In this document: piece by piece, positions 1 through 9,414 of the stretch
How the letters are laid out: each line of letters begins with the position of its first letter
Position numbering within the stretch: position 1 is the stretch's first letter
Origin: Sinorhizobium americanum
GTDB taxonomy: Bacteria; Pseudomonadota; Alphaproteobacteria; Rhizobiales; Rhizobiaceae
Direction of reading: 5' to 3'
NCBI RefSeq assembly: GCF_001651855.1
Contig: NZ_LNQC01000064.1
Location: 615-64,614, forward strand
Length of the DNA stretch: 64,000 nt
Made by a program: the position numbers and the translations under genes
Notes under the pieces: model-generated
What the model was told of the DNA's origin: nothing
What the model saw: only the letters and a program-made list of their open reading frames with translations
Databases searched by the model: none

Positions 1-60
1 ACGCCGCACTCCGGCACGAAAAGGGCTGGAAAATCTGCCGGCTTGGCATTAACAATCGTA

Positions 61-88
61 CCGGGCCGTACCATCGGCCCGGTTTTTT
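61..88 (+). terminator. Rho-independent terminator of the upstream unit
   Basis: A 7-bp GC stem (CCGGGCC at 61-67 with GGCCCGG at 76-82, 8-nt loop) is followed at once by six T residues (83-88). It ends whatever is transcribed into the window from the left. In rhizobia hbd commonly follows etfBA, so etfA is a plausible neighbour, but the 60 bases before the hairpin do not identify a protein. Confidence 0.8.
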
Positions 89-140
89 GCATCTTCGGCA
101 GCGCCGCTGCCGAGATTTCCTAAGGTGGATGTTCGCTTCG

Positions 141-1013
141 ATGATCAAGACAATCGGAATTATTGGCGCGGGGCAGATGGGCTGCGGCATTGCCCATGTT
201 TCAGCAGCCGCCGGTTACAAGGTACAGATCTACGATATTGCTGCTGACCGCATCGAGGCAGGGCTGGCGACCATCAACGGCAACCTCGCCCGGCAGGTTT
301 CCTCCGGCAAGATGAGCGACGACGACCGCAAGAAGGCGCTGTCGCTGATGAAGGGTTCGACCGACATCAATGACCTTTCGCAAGCCGATCTCGTCATCGA
401 GGCGGTCACCGAAGACGAAACCGTCAAGCGCAAGATCTACGGCCAGGTTTGTCCGGTCATGAAGCCGGACGCGCTGCTCGCCACCAACACCTCGTCGCTG
501 TCGATCACCCGGCTCGCCTCGGCGACCGACCGCCCGGAACGCTTCATGGGCATCCACTTCATGAACCCGGTTCCGGTGATGAAGCTGGTGGAGCTGGTGC
601 GCGGCATCGCCACCGACGAAGAGACCTTCCGGACGGCCAAGGAATTCGTCGCCCATCTCGACAAGACCGTCACGGTCGCCGAAGACTTCCCCGCCTTCAT
701 CGTCAACCGCATCCTGCTGCCGATGATCAACGAGGCGATCTACACGCTTTACGAGGGCGTCGGCACCGTCGATGCCATCGACACGGCGATGAAGCTCGGC
801 GCCAACCATCCGATGGGGCCGCTGCAGCTCGCCGACTTCATCGGCCTCGATACCTGTCTGTCGATCATGCAGGTACTGCACGACGGCCTGGCCGATTCGA
901 AATACCGTCCCTGCCCGCTGCTGGTGAAATATGTCGAGGCCGGCTGGCTCGGTCGCAAGTCCGGTCGCGGCTTCTACGATTATCGCGGCGACGTTCCGGT
1001 CCCGACGCGCTGA
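141..1013 (+). CDS. hbdA: 3-hydroxybutyryl-CoA dehydrogenase
   Basis: The 290-residue protein oxidises or reduces 3-hydroxybutyryl-CoA with NAD(P) in the cytoplasm, in fatty-acid and polyhydroxybutyrate metabolism. The N-terminal Rossmann glycines are G9, G11 and G14 (IGAGQMGCG). The mid-protein segments NTSSL and GIHFMNPVPVM and the C-terminal GRKSGRGFYDY are diagnostic of the family. Length is normal for it. The frame is open further upstream, with an ATG at 129, but ATG 141 gives the conserved MIKTIGIIGAG start; AAGGTG at 122-127 is the likely ribosome site. It sits just after a terminator, so it may have its own promoter or depend on read-through. It is convergent with tlpA. Confidence 0.93.
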   Translation: MIKTIGIIGAGQMGCGIAHVSAAAGYKVQIYDIAADRIEAGLATINGNLARQVSSGKMSDDDRKKALSLMKGSTDINDLSQADLVIEAVTEDETVKRKIYGQVCPVMKPDALLATNTSSLSITRLASATDRPERFMGIHFMNPVPVMKLVELVRGIATDEETFRTAKEFVAHLDKTVTVAEDFPAFIVNRILLPMINEAIYTLYEGVGTVDAIDTAMKLGANHPMGPLQLADFIGLDTCLSIMQVLHDGLADSKYRPCPLLVKYVEAGWLGRKSGRGFYDYRGDVPVPTR

Positions 1014-1036
1014 GGCCCGCGAGAGCCCTCAGCTTT
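1009..1036. terminator. Bidirectional hairpin between convergent hbdA and tlpA
   Basis: GCTGAGG (1009-1015) pairs perfectly with CCTCAGC (1027-1033) around an 11-nt loop and is followed by TTT on the + strand. It overlaps both stop codons, a compact arrangement suited to terminating both genes. Confidence 0.55.
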
Positions 1037-1703
1037 CCGGAGGCGGCGCTATCGCCGCCTCGATCAGCCGCTTCGCATCGTCGCTATCCCAGGCGGCCGG
1101 CCCGTTCATCGAACCGATAAGGCAACCCTTCTCGTCGATCAGCAGGGTGGCCGGCAGACCGAAGGCAAGCCCCTCCTTCTTCAGCGTGTTGAAGACGCCC
1201 ATCGAGGCGTCGCGATAATAGCGCAGGTCTTTGACCCCGATCTCGTCGAGGAAGGCCTTCGGCTTGTCGTCGCCACCGGTGTCGATGTTGACCGCAACGA
1301 CCTCGAAGCGGTCGCCGCCAAGCGCTCCCTGCAGCCCGTCGAGCGCTGGCATCTCCTCGCGGCAGGGCAGGCACCAGGTTGCCCAGAGATTGACGAGCAG
1401 CGTCTTGCCGGCAAAAGAGGCGAGCGTCAGCGGCTTTCGGTCCGGCCCTGTGAAGTCGAGACCGCCGATCGGCCGCGGATTGGCGGCCGGTGTCATCGCC
1501 GCTACCTGGCCGCGCATCAGCGGCGTCAGCGCCGCCACCTTTTCGCCGGCGAGCGGGCATCTTGCGTCCGCCGTCCGGGCTGCGCCGCCATTGCCAGACC
1601 CGGTCTCCTTCACGTATACCGCAGCCGCACCGGCGATCACCCCAAATAGGGCGGCGAGCGCGAACAACTTCACGGCCGGAGGACGTTTCTTCTGGTCTTG
1701 CAT
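1029..1703 (-). CDS. tlpA: TlpA-family membrane-anchored thiol:disulfide reductase
   Basis: The 224-residue protein has a short basic N-terminus, one membrane anchor at about residues 12-31, and a periplasmic thioredoxin-like domain with the active-site pair C111-x-x-C114 in [13 protein letters not shown]. TlpA proteins reduce disulfides in the periplasm, classically for cytochrome oxidase maturation and copper insertion. ATG at 1703 is preferred over a TTG at 1715 because GGAG lies 7 nt upstream. It is divergent from argH, the two starts being only 26 bp apart, so promoters must overlap with coding DNA or each other. The exact substrate is not visible from sequence. Confidence 0.9.
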   Translation of the reverse strand: MQDQKKRPPAVKLFALAALFGVIAGAAAVYVKETGSGNGGAARTADARCPLAGEKVAALTPLMRGQVAAMTPAANPRPIGGLDFTGPDRKPLTLASFAGKTLLVNLWATWCLPCREEMPALDGLQGALGGDRFEVVAVNIDTGGDDKPKAFLDEIGVKDLRYYRDASMGVFNTLKKEGLAFGLPATLLIDEKGCLIGSMNGPAAWDSDDAKRLIEAAIAPPPES

Positions 1704-1729
1704 TTCATTCTCCAAAGGCGGGCATTCCG

Positions 1730-3133
1730 ATGGCTGACGGCAGTTCCGAGACGAAATCCTCCAACCAGATGTGGGGCGGACGCTTCGCCTCGGGCCCGGA
1801 CGCGATCATGGAGGAGATAAATGCCTCGATCGGCTTCGACAAGAAGCTCTATGCCCAGGACATCCGCGGCTCAATAGCGCACGCCACGATGCTCGCGCAT
1901 CAGGGCATCATTTCCGCCGAGGACAAAGACAAGATCGTTCACGGCCTCGACACGATCCTGTCAGAGATCGAAAGCGGCGCCTTCGAGTTCTCGCGCCGGC
2001 TCGAAGACATTCACATGAACATCGAAGCGCGGCTGGCGACGCTGATCGGCCCCGCCGCCGGACGCCTGCATACGGCACGCTCGCGCAACGACCAGGTGGC
2101 GCTCGATTTCCGCCTCTGGGTGAAGGAAGAACTGCAGAAGACCGAAAGGGCCCTGACAGCGCTGATCGGCGCCTTTCTCGACCGGGCGGAAGAGCATGCC
2201 GAAACGGTGATGCCCGGCTTCACCCATCTGCAGACAGCCCAGCCGGTGACCTTCGGTCACCATTGCATGGCCTATGTCGAAATGTTCGGCCGCGATCGCT
2301 CGCGCGTCCGCCACGCAATCGAGCATATGGACGAGAGCCCGATCGGCGCCGCCGCCCTTGCCGGCACCGGCTTCCCGATCGACCGGCACATGACGGCCAA
2401 GGCACTCGGCTTCCGCGAGCCGACCCGCAACTCGATCGATACGGTTTCCGACCGCGACTTCGCACTCGAGTTCCTGTCGATCGCGGCGATCGCCGCCACG
2501 CACCTGTCGCGTCTTGCCGAAGAGATCGTCATCTGGTCGACGCCGCAATTCGGCTTCATCCGCCTGTCGGATGCCTTCTCGACCGGCTCTTCGATCATGC
2601 CGCAGAAGAAGAACCCGGATGCCGCCGAGCTCGTGCGCGCCAAGACCGGCCGCATCAACGGCTCGTTGATCGCGCTGCTAACGGTGATGAAGGGGCTGCC
2701 GCTCGCCTATTCCAAGGACATGCAGGAGGACAAGGAACAGGTCTTCGACGCAGCCGAAAGCCTGGAGCTGGCGATCGCGGCGATGACCGGCATGGTCCGC
2801 GACATGACGATCCGCGCCGACCGGATGAAGGCGGCCGCCGGTTCCGGCTATTCGACCGCCACCGACCTTGCCGACTGGCTGGTTCGCGAGGCGGGTCTCC
2901 CCTTCCGCGACGCCCATCACGTCACCGGTCGCGCCGTAGCACTTGCCGAAGAGAAGGGCTGCGATCTCGCCGATCTCCCGCTTGCCGAACTGAAGGCGAT
3001 CAACCCCGCCATTACCGACAAGCTCTTCGACGTGCTGACCGTCGAGGCGTCGGTCGCAAGCCGCACCAGCTTCGGCGGCACCGCACCGGCCGAGGTGCGC
3101 AAGCAGATCGCCTGGTGGCGGGCGCGCAATTAG
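1730..3133 (+). CDS. argH: Argininosuccinate lyase
   Basis: The 467-residue enzyme cleaves argininosuccinate to arginine and fumarate, the last step of arginine synthesis, as a cytoplasmic homotetramer. The superfamily signature [12 protein letters not shown] is at residues 286-297, TARSRNDQ at 115-122 and the catalytic-histidine segment FTHLQTAQP at 164-172. The frame is open upstream to 1490, but ATG 1730 gives the family-typical start (MADGSSET then MWGGRF). It is divergent from tlpA. A small lipoprotein gene and lysA follow on the same strand, a widely conserved order. Confidence 0.97.
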   Translation: MADGSSETKSSNQMWGGRFASGPDAIMEEINASIGFDKKLYAQDIRGSIAHATMLAHQGIISAEDKDKIVHGLDTILSEIESGAFEFSRRLEDIHMNIEARLATLIGPAAGRLHTARSRNDQVALDFRLWVKEELQKTERALTALIGAFLDRAEEHAETVMPGFTHLQTAQPVTFGHHCMAYVEMFGRDRSRVRHAIEHMDESPIGAAALAGTGFPIDRHMTAKALGFREPTRNSIDTVSDRDFALEFLSIAAIAATHLSRLAEEIVIWSTPQFGFIRLSDAFSTGSSIMPQKKNPDAAELVRAKTGRINGSLIALLTVMKGLPLAYSKDMQEDKEQVFDAAESLELAIAAMTGMVRDMTIRADRMKAAAGSGYSTATDLADWLVREAGLPFRDAHHVTGRAVALAEEKGCDLADLPLAELKAINPAITDKLFDVLTVEASVASRTSFGGTAPAEVRKQIAWWRARN

Positions 3134-3252
3134 CCACGCAGAATCAGGGTGCACAAGGGTTTGAAAACCCGATAAGAGATCGCACCAGAGCGAGAATGCG
3201 GGGCGCGCCCGCTGTCGCTTGTGACCTATCTGCTTCAGCTTCGGCGAGGGAC

Positions 3253-3453
3253 ATGACGATGACATTCACCAAGGCGGCCCGGCTTGCGCTCCTGCTGGCA
3301 ATTCCGGGGCTGGTTCTCACCGGCTGCGGGCGCAAGGGCGATCTCGACCGGCCGGGCGCCACAACGGCGATCAACACGAAGGCGCCCGCCGGCACCGCCG
3401 AACCGAAGGAAACGGTCGAGGACCGCCCCTTCCTGCTTGACCCCCTCCTCTAA
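3253..3453 (+). CDS. lptM: LptM/YifL-like small lipoprotein
   Basis: The 66-residue product has a signal peptide ending in a lipobox (LVLTGC), followed by GRKGDL and a Pro/Ala-rich tail. LptM (YifL) is an outer-membrane lipoprotein that in E. coli assists maturation of the LptDE lipopolysaccharide translocon. Position between argH and lysA is conserved in many proteobacteria and supports the call. The next gene starts 12 bp downstream, so argH-lptM-lysA is probably one transcript. Confidence 0.85.
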   Translation: MTMTFTKAARLALLLAIPGLVLTGCGRKGDLDRPGATTAINTKAPAGTAEPKETVEDRPFLLDPLL

Positions 3454-3465
3454 GCGAGCGCCCCC

Positions 3466-4734
3466 GTGAACCACTTCGACTATCGCGACGGAATTCTCTA
3501 CGCCGAAGACGTCCCAGTGACGGATATCGCCCGTGCCGTCGGCACGCCCTTCTATTGCTATTCCACCGCGACGCTCGAGCGACACTACCGCGTGTTCGCA
3601 CAGGCCTTTGCCGACGTCGATGCGATGGTCTGCTATGCGGTGAAGGCCAATTCCAACCAGGCCGTGCTGAAGACGCTCGGCCGCCTCGGCGCCGGTGTCG
3701 ACGTGGTCTCCGAAGGAGAACTCCGCCGGGCGCTCGCCGCCGGCATTCCTGCAGAGCGGATCATGTTTTCGGGTGTCGGCAAGACGCCGCGCGAAATGGA
3801 CCTCGGGCTCGAGGCCGGCATCTATTGCTTCAACGTCGAATCCGAGCCGGAGCTGGAGATCCTGAACCAACGGGCCGTGCGCGCCGGCAAGCAGGCGCAT
3901 GTCTCCTTCCGCATCAATCCGGACGTGGACGCACGCACGCACGCCAAGATTTCGACCGGCAAGAAGGAAAACAAGTTCGGTATATCCTGGGAGCGGGCGC
4001 GCGCCGTCTACGCCCATGCAGCGACACTCCCCGGCATCAAGGTGACCGGCATCGACATGCATATCGGCAGCCAGATCACCGAGCTGCAGCCCTTCGACGA
4101 TGCGTTCAAGCTGCTGCGCGAACTGGTCGATACGCTGCGCTCGGATGGCCACGCCATCGATCATGTGGATATCGGCGGCGGCCTCGGCATCCCCTATCGT
4201 GAAGACAACAATCCGCCGCCGCTCCCCGATGCCTATGCGGACATCGTCAAGAACCAGCTCAAGGGCCTCGACTGCAAGATCGTCACCGAGCCGGGCCGGC
4301 TGATCGTTGGCAATGCCGGCATTCTCGTCACCGAAGTGATCTATGTAAAGGATGGCGGCGAAAAGACCTTCGTCATCGTCGACGGCGCAATGAACGACCT
4401 GATCCGCCCGACCCTCTACGAGGCCTATCACGAGATCAGGCCGGTGAAGATTTCTGCCGCCAATGCGCCACGCATCAAGGCCGACGTCGTCGGCCCTGTC
4501 TGCGAAACGGGCGACTATCTGGCGCTCGACCGCGAGATGGCGATGCCGAAGCCGGGCGATCTCTTCGCGGTCGGGTCGGCCGGTGCCTACGGAGCGGTCC
4601 AGGCCAGCACCTATAATAGCCGGCTTTTGGTGCCCGAGGTACTCGTCAAGGGCGACAGTTTCCACGTGATCCGGCCGCGCGAGGACTATGACGCTCTGAT
4701 CGGCCTCGACTCGGTGCCGGATTGGCTTGACTGA
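3466..4734 (+). CDS. lysA: Diaminopimelate decarboxylase
   Basis: The 422-residue PLP enzyme decarboxylates meso-diaminopimelate to lysine. The PLP lysine is K60 in CYAVKANSN; the glycine-rich phosphate loop is DIGGGLGIPY, and VCETGD near residue 345 carries the catalytic cysteine of group IV decarboxylases. Translation starts at GTG 3466; the next residues (NHFDYRDG) are typical of rhizobial LysA. The gene follows lptM by 12 bp. A short inverted repeat overlaps its stop codon (AGTCCC 4734-4739 with GGGACT 4745-4750), and a T-rich run occurs about 40 bp later, so transcription may weaken here. Confidence 0.97.
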   Translation: MNHFDYRDGILYAEDVPVTDIARAVGTPFYCYSTATLERHYRVFAQAFADVDAMVCYAVKANSNQAVLKTLGRLGAGVDVVSEGELRRALAAGIPAERIMFSGVGKTPREMDLGLEAGIYCFNVESEPELEILNQRAVRAGKQAHVSFRINPDVDARTHAKISTGKKENKFGISWERARAVYAHAATLPGIKVTGIDMHIGSQITELQPFDDAFKLLRELVDTLRSDGHAIDHVDIGGGLGIPYREDNNPPPLPDAYADIVKNQLKGLDCKIVTEPGRLIVGNAGILVTEVIYVKDGGEKTFVIVDGAMNDLIRPTLYEAYHEIRPVKISAANAPRIKADVVGPVCETGDYLALDREMAMPKPGDLFAVGSAGAYGAVQASTYNSRLLVPEVLVKGDSFHVIRPREDYDALIGLDSVPDWLD

Positions 4735-4878
4735 GTCCCGGTGTGGGACTTTCGACGGACCGCGCCCCGGCGCGATCACGGTTTGTTTTTCCTGTCGCCC
4801 TCGCCTTCGCCACAAAGGATGTTATCCTGACCTTTGACCGCCGCGGCGGTCAAAGGGATCGAAAGGGAACTTGGGCGG

Positions 4879-7494
4879 ATGACGCAATTCCGGCAGGATG
4901 AAACGCCACAACCGAAGTCATTCGGCAGAATGCTGGCGACGAAGCGGTTCCTGGCACGCCTGATCCTGCTTTCCGAGCAGCTCCTGCCCCGTGCGCTCGC
5001 CCCTGCCTCGCTCGTCCTCCTCTTCCTCTCCGCAGGCTGGCTCGGCTTGTTCCGCGTTGCCCCTTTCTGGCTGCATGTCGTCATTCTGCTCGCCTTCGTC
5101 GCAGGGCTTTTCCTGACGCTGCTGCCGCTCACCCGCCTGCGTTGGCCGGATATCGCCGAAGCCGACCGGATGCTCGAAATCCGCAATCGGCTGCCGCATC
5201 AGGCGATCCGCGTGCAGGACGACGCGCCGGCGACGGAGGGAGCCGTCGGTGCGGCGCTCTGGCGCGAGCACCAGGCGCGCATGGCGCGTCTCGTCCACGG
5301 CCTCGATACGGGCCTGCCACGCCCGGACGTCGCGAGACACGATCCCCTCGCCCTGAGGGCTGTGCCGATACTCATCGCCTGCGTCGCCTTTGCCTATTCC
5401 TATTCGAACCGCGCCGGTCTGGTATCGGATGCGTTTCGGCTGCCCGAGCGTCAAGTCGCTGCTTCCGACATCCGCATCGACGCCTGGGTGACGCCGCCGG
5501 CCTATACCGGCCGCGCCCCCATTTTCCTCACCGGCCGGGAGGATATGGCAGCCGCCGACAGGGAGGCTGCCATCACCATCCCGCAGTTCAGCGACGTCAC
5601 GGTCCGCGTAACCGGCGCCGGCCAGGAGACGCAGGTCAGCTATGCCGACACCGGCAACCCGCAGCCGACGGTCATCCCGGCCGTGGCCGGCAAGCCGTCG
5701 TCGCAGCAGTCGGCGGGAACGGATGCGGCCGGCACGCCGGCGAACGGCGCCCGCAATCATCTCTTCAAGATCACCCGCGACGGGACGCTTTCCGTTGCCG
5801 GACAGCGCTGGAACTTCAAAATCATTCCCGACAGTGTCCCGGACATCGCCTTCGACGGAGCTCCCCGTCCGACGGCGAACTCGTCGCTGGAGATAAGCTT
5901 CCTCGCTCATGACGATTACGGCATCGCCCAGGCCTGGGCAGAGATCAAGCCTCTGGATCAACCGGCTGCCGGCGCCAGGCCGCTCTATGCCCCGCCGGAA
6001 TACCGCCTCGACCTGCCCCGCCGCAATCCGCGTGACGCCAAGGGAACGACCAGCCGGAACTTGAGCGAACATCCGCTCTCCGGCAAGCGCGTCGAGATCA
6101 CCCTCGTCGCCCGCGACGCTGCCGGCCAGGAAGGACGAAGCGTGCCGGAGGAAATGGTGTTGCCGGCGCGGCGCTTCTTCGAACCGCTGGCCGCAGCGGT
6201 TGCCGAACAGCGGCAGGTCTTCGCGCTCGACGCCAACCAACTCCCCCACGCCATCGATCTCAATGATGCGCTGACGCTCTATCCCGAGGAGACGATCCCG
6301 AATCTCACGCATTTCCTGCTGATCCAGTCGGCCCGGACGCGGATGGAGCTCGCCCGCAACGACGACATGCTGCGCGATGCGGCCAAGCATCTCTGGGAAA
6401 TCGCACTCGGCATAGAGGACGGCGACCTGTCGCTCGCCGAGCGCCGGCTCCGCGATGCCCAGCAGGCGCTCTCCGACGCGCTCGAACGCAACGCCTCGGA
6501 TGAGGAGATCGCCAGGCTGATGCAGGAACTACGCCAGGCGATGCAGGAATATATGCGCGCACTCGCCGAGCAGGCGGCCAAAAACCCGGCGATCGCCGCC
6601 AATCCGGACATGAACAATGTGCTGCGCCAGCAGGATCTGGAAAAGATGATGGACCAGATCGAGAATCTGGCGCGTTCCGGCGCGCGCGATCAGGCGCGCC
6701 AGCTTCTGTCCGAACTGCAGCGGATGATGAACAATCTGCAGGCCGGCCGCATGCAGCAGGGCGGCGAGCAGAACAGCGCCATGCGCCAGCAGATGGACAA
6801 GCTCGGCCAGCTCATGCAGCAGCAACAGCAGCTGATGGACGAGACATTCAAGCTGGACCAGGCGCTGCGCGACCGGATGCAGCGCGGCGATCCGCTTCAG
6901 GGCGAGGACAACGAGCTCTTTGGCCAGGACATGCCCCAAAATCCCGGACAGCAGAGCGACCCGAACGGACAGCCGAACCCGCTGGACGAGATGACCGCAG
7001 AACAGCTGAAGGAAGCCTTGAGGCAGCTCAGACAGCAGCAGGAGGCGCTCGGCAAGCAACTGGGCGAGTTGCAAAAGGGCCTGGAGCAACTCGGCATAAA
7101 GCCTGGCAAGGGCTTCGGCCAGGCCGGGCGCGAAATGAAGGACGCCGCGGGCGCCCTCGGCCAGGGCCAGGGCGAACGGGCGGTGGGCAGCCAGGGCCGG
7201 GCGCTGCAGGCGCTGCGCGAAGGCGCCCAGGACATGATGAACCAGATGCAGGCCCAGGGTCAGGGGCCCGGCCCCGGTCAAGGAGTCCCGCAATACGGCC
7301 AGAACGGGCGCGATCCGCTCGGACGGCGCCAGCAGAACGCCGGACCGGATTTCGGCGACCAGGTGAAAGTGCCGGACGAAATCGACACGCAGCGCGCCCG
7401 GCAGATCCTGGACGCGATTCGGCGCAAGCTCGGCGATAATCTGTCGCCGGAAGTCGAGCGGCAATATCTCGAGCGCCTGCTCGATATGCGCTGA
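4879..7494 (+). CDS. TIGR02302/DUF4175 family membrane protein
   Basis: This 871-residue protein of unknown function is conserved in Alphaproteobacteria. Two hydrophobic segments at about residues 25-75 and a third near 165 suggest an inner-membrane N-terminus. The middle is an ordinary globular region. The C-terminal third is strikingly rich in Gln, Met and Asp with probable coiled coils (many QQ, MMNQMQ and QGQG runs), ending in a conserved segment (QILDAIRRKLGDN). ATG 4879 is chosen; an in-frame TTG at 4834 would add 15 residues. It follows lysA by 144 bp. Function is unknown; a cell-envelope role is only inference. Confidence 0.8.
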   Translation: MTQFRQDETPQPKSFGRMLATKRFLARLILLSEQLLPRALAPASLVLLFLSAGWLGLFRVAPFWLHVVILLAFVAGLFLTLLPLTRLRWPDIAEADRMLEIRNRLPHQAIRVQDDAPATEGAVGAALWREHQARMARLVHGLDTGLPRPDVARHDPLALRAVPILIACVAFAYSYSNRAGLVSDAFRLPERQVAASDIRIDAWVTPPAYTGRAPIFLTGREDMAAADREAAITIPQFSDVTVRVTGAGQETQVSYADTGNPQPTVIPAVAGKPSSQQSAGTDAAGTPANGARNHLFKITRDGTLSVAGQRWNFKIIPDSVPDIAFDGAPRPTANSSLEISFLAHDDYGIAQAWAEIKPLDQPAAGARPLYAPPEYRLDLPRRNPRDAKGTTSRNLSEHPLSGKRVEITLVARDAAGQEGRSVPEEMVLPARRFFEPLAAAVAEQRQVFALDANQLPHAIDLNDALTLYPEETIPNLTHFLLIQSARTRMELARNDDMLRDAAKHLWEIALGIEDGDLSLAERRLRDAQQALSDALERNASDEEIARLMQELRQAMQEYMRALAEQAAKNPAIAANPDMNNVLRQQDLEKMMDQIENLARSGARDQARQLLSELQRMMNNLQAGRMQQGGEQNSAMRQQMDKLGQLMQQQQQLMDETFKLDQALRDRMQRGDPLQGEDNELFGQDMPQNPGQQSDPNGQPNPLDEMTAEQLKEALRQLRQQQEALGKQLGELQKGLEQLGIKPGKGFGQAGREMKDAAGALGQGQGERAVGSQGRALQALREGAQDMMNQMQAQGQGPGPGQGVPQYGQNGRDPLGRRQQNAGPDFGDQVKVPDEIDTQRARQILDAIRRKLGDNLSPEVERQYLERLLDMR

Positions 7495-7517
7495 GGCCCC
7501 GCCGAGCAGGGCCTCAG
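7491..7517. terminator. Hairpin between the convergent TIGR02302 gene and cpdR
   Basis: A perfect 9-bp stem, CTGAGGCCC (7491-7499) with GGGCCTCAG (7509-7517), 9-nt loop. It overlaps the stop codon of the left gene and ends 8 bp before the cpdR stop. No T-tract is present, so efficiency is uncertain, but position and symmetry fit a bidirectional terminator. Confidence 0.5.
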
Positions 7518-7524
7518 GAAACGG

Positions 7525-7884
7525 TCAGGCTGCGAGCGCGTGCGCAACCGCCTTGCGGATGTCAGGCAGGGAAAACGGCTTGGCGATCACATCCACCACC
7601 TTGCCTGAGAGATCGTCGGCGCGCTCGCGTTGCTCGGCATAGCCGGTCATCAACAGGATCTTGAGCTGGGGAAAGGCCGCCGATGCCTGATGCACGAGTT
7701 CGATGCCGTCCATGACCGGCATCCGGATATCGGAAAGCAGCAGGTCGAAGCGTTGGTCCTTGAGGCGGGCGAGCCCGTCGGCTCCATCCCCGGCCTCGAC
7801 CGTTTCGTGCCCATCGAGTTGCAACGCCCGCGCCACAAACGAGCGCAAGGCATCTTCATCCTCGGTAATCAGGATTTTCGCCAT
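7525..7884 (-). CDS. cpdR: CpdR-like single-domain response regulator
   Basis: This is a 119-residue stand-alone receiver domain. Phospho-acceptor is D52 (LLLSDIRMPVMDG), acidic pocket E8-E10 region, and the conserved lysine is in IAKPF near the C-terminus. In Caulobacter and S. meliloti, unphosphorylated CpdR directs ClpXP to cell-cycle substrates, with the CckA-ChpT relay controlling its phosphorylation. The protein ends in Ala-Leu-Ala-Ala; a C-terminal Ala-Ala is what makes Caulobacter CpdR itself a ClpXP substrate. GGGAGG lies 5 nt before ATG 7884 (an ATG at 7887 is also possible). Rhizobia can carry more than one CpdR paralogue, so which copy this is cannot be told here. Confidence 0.85.
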   Translation of the reverse strand: MAKILITEDEDALRSFVARALQLDGHETVEAGDGADGLARLKDQRFDLLLSDIRMPVMDGIELVHQASAAFPQLKILLMTGYAEQRERADDLSGKVVDVIAKPFSLPDIRKAVAHALAA

Positions 7885-8154
7885 CATGGCCTCCCGTGTT
7901 CGCTCTCACAGAGCGCCGGCGTCATTCGCAAAGAAGACGCTCTACGTCGTTGAACATCCGTATCCACGCCGACTGCGGCCGTGACACCGCTCCAACCAAA
8001 CAGGTTTTTGTTTGCTTTCGGTAAACGCGATCCCATCGATTTTCAGCATCTCGCGCTTGCAGGTAGAGAAAGAGCGAGTACTCGCCCGTGAGGCGCAAGG
8101 AATCACCGCCCTCGCCGCAAAGAGTGCAACCGGGAATCGGGGGCTGGAGAGACG

Positions 8155-8700
8155 CTATTCCGCGTCGCCCGTGACGACGCCGACGAACGGGAGTTCGCGA
8201 AAGGCGTAGGCGACGTCCATGCCGTAGCCCACCACGAAGTGGTCGGGGCATTCGAAGCCGACATAATCGGCTTCCAGATCGACGCGGCGCTTCATGCGCT
8301 TGTCGAGCAGCACGGCGACCGTGACATGGCGGGCGCCGCGTTCGTAAAGCAGATCCTTGGCAAAGCGCAGCGTCCGCCCGGATTCGAGAATATCGTCGAT
8401 CAAGAGCACGTCGCGATTGTGCACGTCGCTGTCGATATCCTTGGTGATCTTCACGCCCTTGGATTCGGTTCCGGTGCCGTAGCTCGACAGCGTGATGAAC
8501 TCGACCTCCGGCGCAAGTCCTGCGCCGTGCATGGCGCGGATCAGATCGGCCGCAAAGATGAAAGAGCCTTTGAGGATCGAGATGACGAGGAGGTCCTTGT
8601 GCGGCCCGCGCATGATCTCTTCCGCCATGTCTCGATTGCGACTGGCGATTGCCTCGGGACTATAAAGAATCTCGATATTCTTGCCGCGGACGACGGGCAT
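8155..8700 (-). CDS. hpt: Hypoxanthine phosphoribosyltransferase
   Basis: The 181-residue protein is a purine-salvage enzyme joining hypoxanthine (and usually guanine) to PRPP. The PRPP-binding signature VLLIDDILESGRTL is in mid-protein, and ILKGSFIFAADL supplies the other phosphate contact. Length is normal. It is preceded on the same strand by a poorly known membrane protein gene, 60 bp away. The 267-bp gap downstream to cpdR contains no gene I can support. Confidence 0.95.
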   Translation of the reverse strand: MPVVRGKNIEILYSPEAIASRNRDMAEEIMRGPHKDLLVISILKGSFIFAADLIRAMHGAGLAPEVEFITLSSYGTGTESKGVKITKDIDSDVHNRDVLLIDDILESGRTLRFAKDLLYERGARHVTVAVLLDKRMKRRVDLEADYVGFECPDHFVVGYGMDVAYAFRELPFVGVVTGDAE

Positions 8701-8760
8701 GGCGGGTCTCCATTTTCCAGGAAGAACGCCTGCCCTCCCTTCAAGCGCCGATTAGCACAA

Positions 8761-9414
8761 TCAGCGAGGCGAAACACTGTTTTCCGCAAAGGAAACGGCG
8801 ACGTCGGGCATTTTTCCGCCAGTATAGGGAAGCCGGGTGACGAAGCGGCGGCTTTCGCCCGGCGCGATTGCCGCGCCTTCGTGCATCAGGCGCGTCGCCG
8901 TCACCGGCCGTCCATTGCTCATGATTTCGACGACCACAGGCGGCAGGCGCTGTTCGAGATCGGAGCGGTTGCCGATCGCCCCATAGACGGAAAGCACGCG
9001 CATGCCGCCGATATAATCGAGCGAGGTGGTGACCGCCTCAATGGCCAGCGGACGGGCATCTGCCTCTTTGTTCCCTCCGAGCCCTGCCACCAGAAGGAAG
9101 GCGGTCACGCCGAGGCCGGCGGCGAGGGCGGCGAAGCGCCGCGCCGGCATCGCACGCAGTTTCGCCTCCGCAATCGCGAGGAACCGGGTCCCTACCCCGC
9201 TTCGAATGGTCGTCGTCGGACGCGGCACCGGACGCGCCGCCGATCGCCGATTATCGTTGAAGACTGGATAGGGGCCGCGCCGCGGACCGGGAGCAACGGT
9301 CTCGAACTCGACGTCGACATAGTCGCGCGTCCTGACCGGGGGGATGCCCGCGCGCGGCACGCGCTCCGGCGGAAGGAGGTCGATATCTGCGGTCTTCGCG
9401 CGAAACGCCTGCAT
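8761..9414 (-). CDS. Single-pass membrane protein of unknown function
   Basis: This 217-residue product has a Pro/Arg-rich cytoplasmic N-terminus (residues 1-90), one transmembrane helix at about 94-113, and an extracytoplasmic C-terminal domain with a beta-rich FxLYD/DUF3426-like look (VTTSLDYIGGMRVLSVYGAIGN then NGRPVTATR). In related rhizobia the gene divergent from ftsE often encodes a zinc-ribbon protein with such a C-terminal domain; no CxxC zinc ribbon is present here. ATG 9414 is used; an earlier in-frame start at 9507 would add a Cys/Arg-rich stretch that does not look like protein. The function is unknown. Confidence 0.65.
   Translation of the reverse strand: MQAFRAKTADIDLLPPERVPRAGIPPVRTRDYVDVEFETVAPGPRRGPYPVFNDNRRSAARPVPRPTTTIRSGVGTRFLAIAEAKLRAMPARRFAALAAGLGVTAFLLVAGLGGNKEADARPLAIEAVTTSLDYIGGMRVLSVYGAIGNRSDLEQRLPPVVVEIMSNGRPVTATRLMHEGAAIAPGESRRFVTRLPYTGGKMPDVAVSFAENSVSPR

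Noticed and set aside
3235..4815. A 500-codon open frame antisense to lysA
   Set aside because: It lies opposite lysA, has no ribosome site, and its translated composition is typical of an antisense frame.
7888..8154. A small gene or RNA between cpdR and hpt
   Set aside because: Open frames here continue into hpt in the wrong frame and show no protein-like pattern; no tRNA T-loop or stable stem was found.
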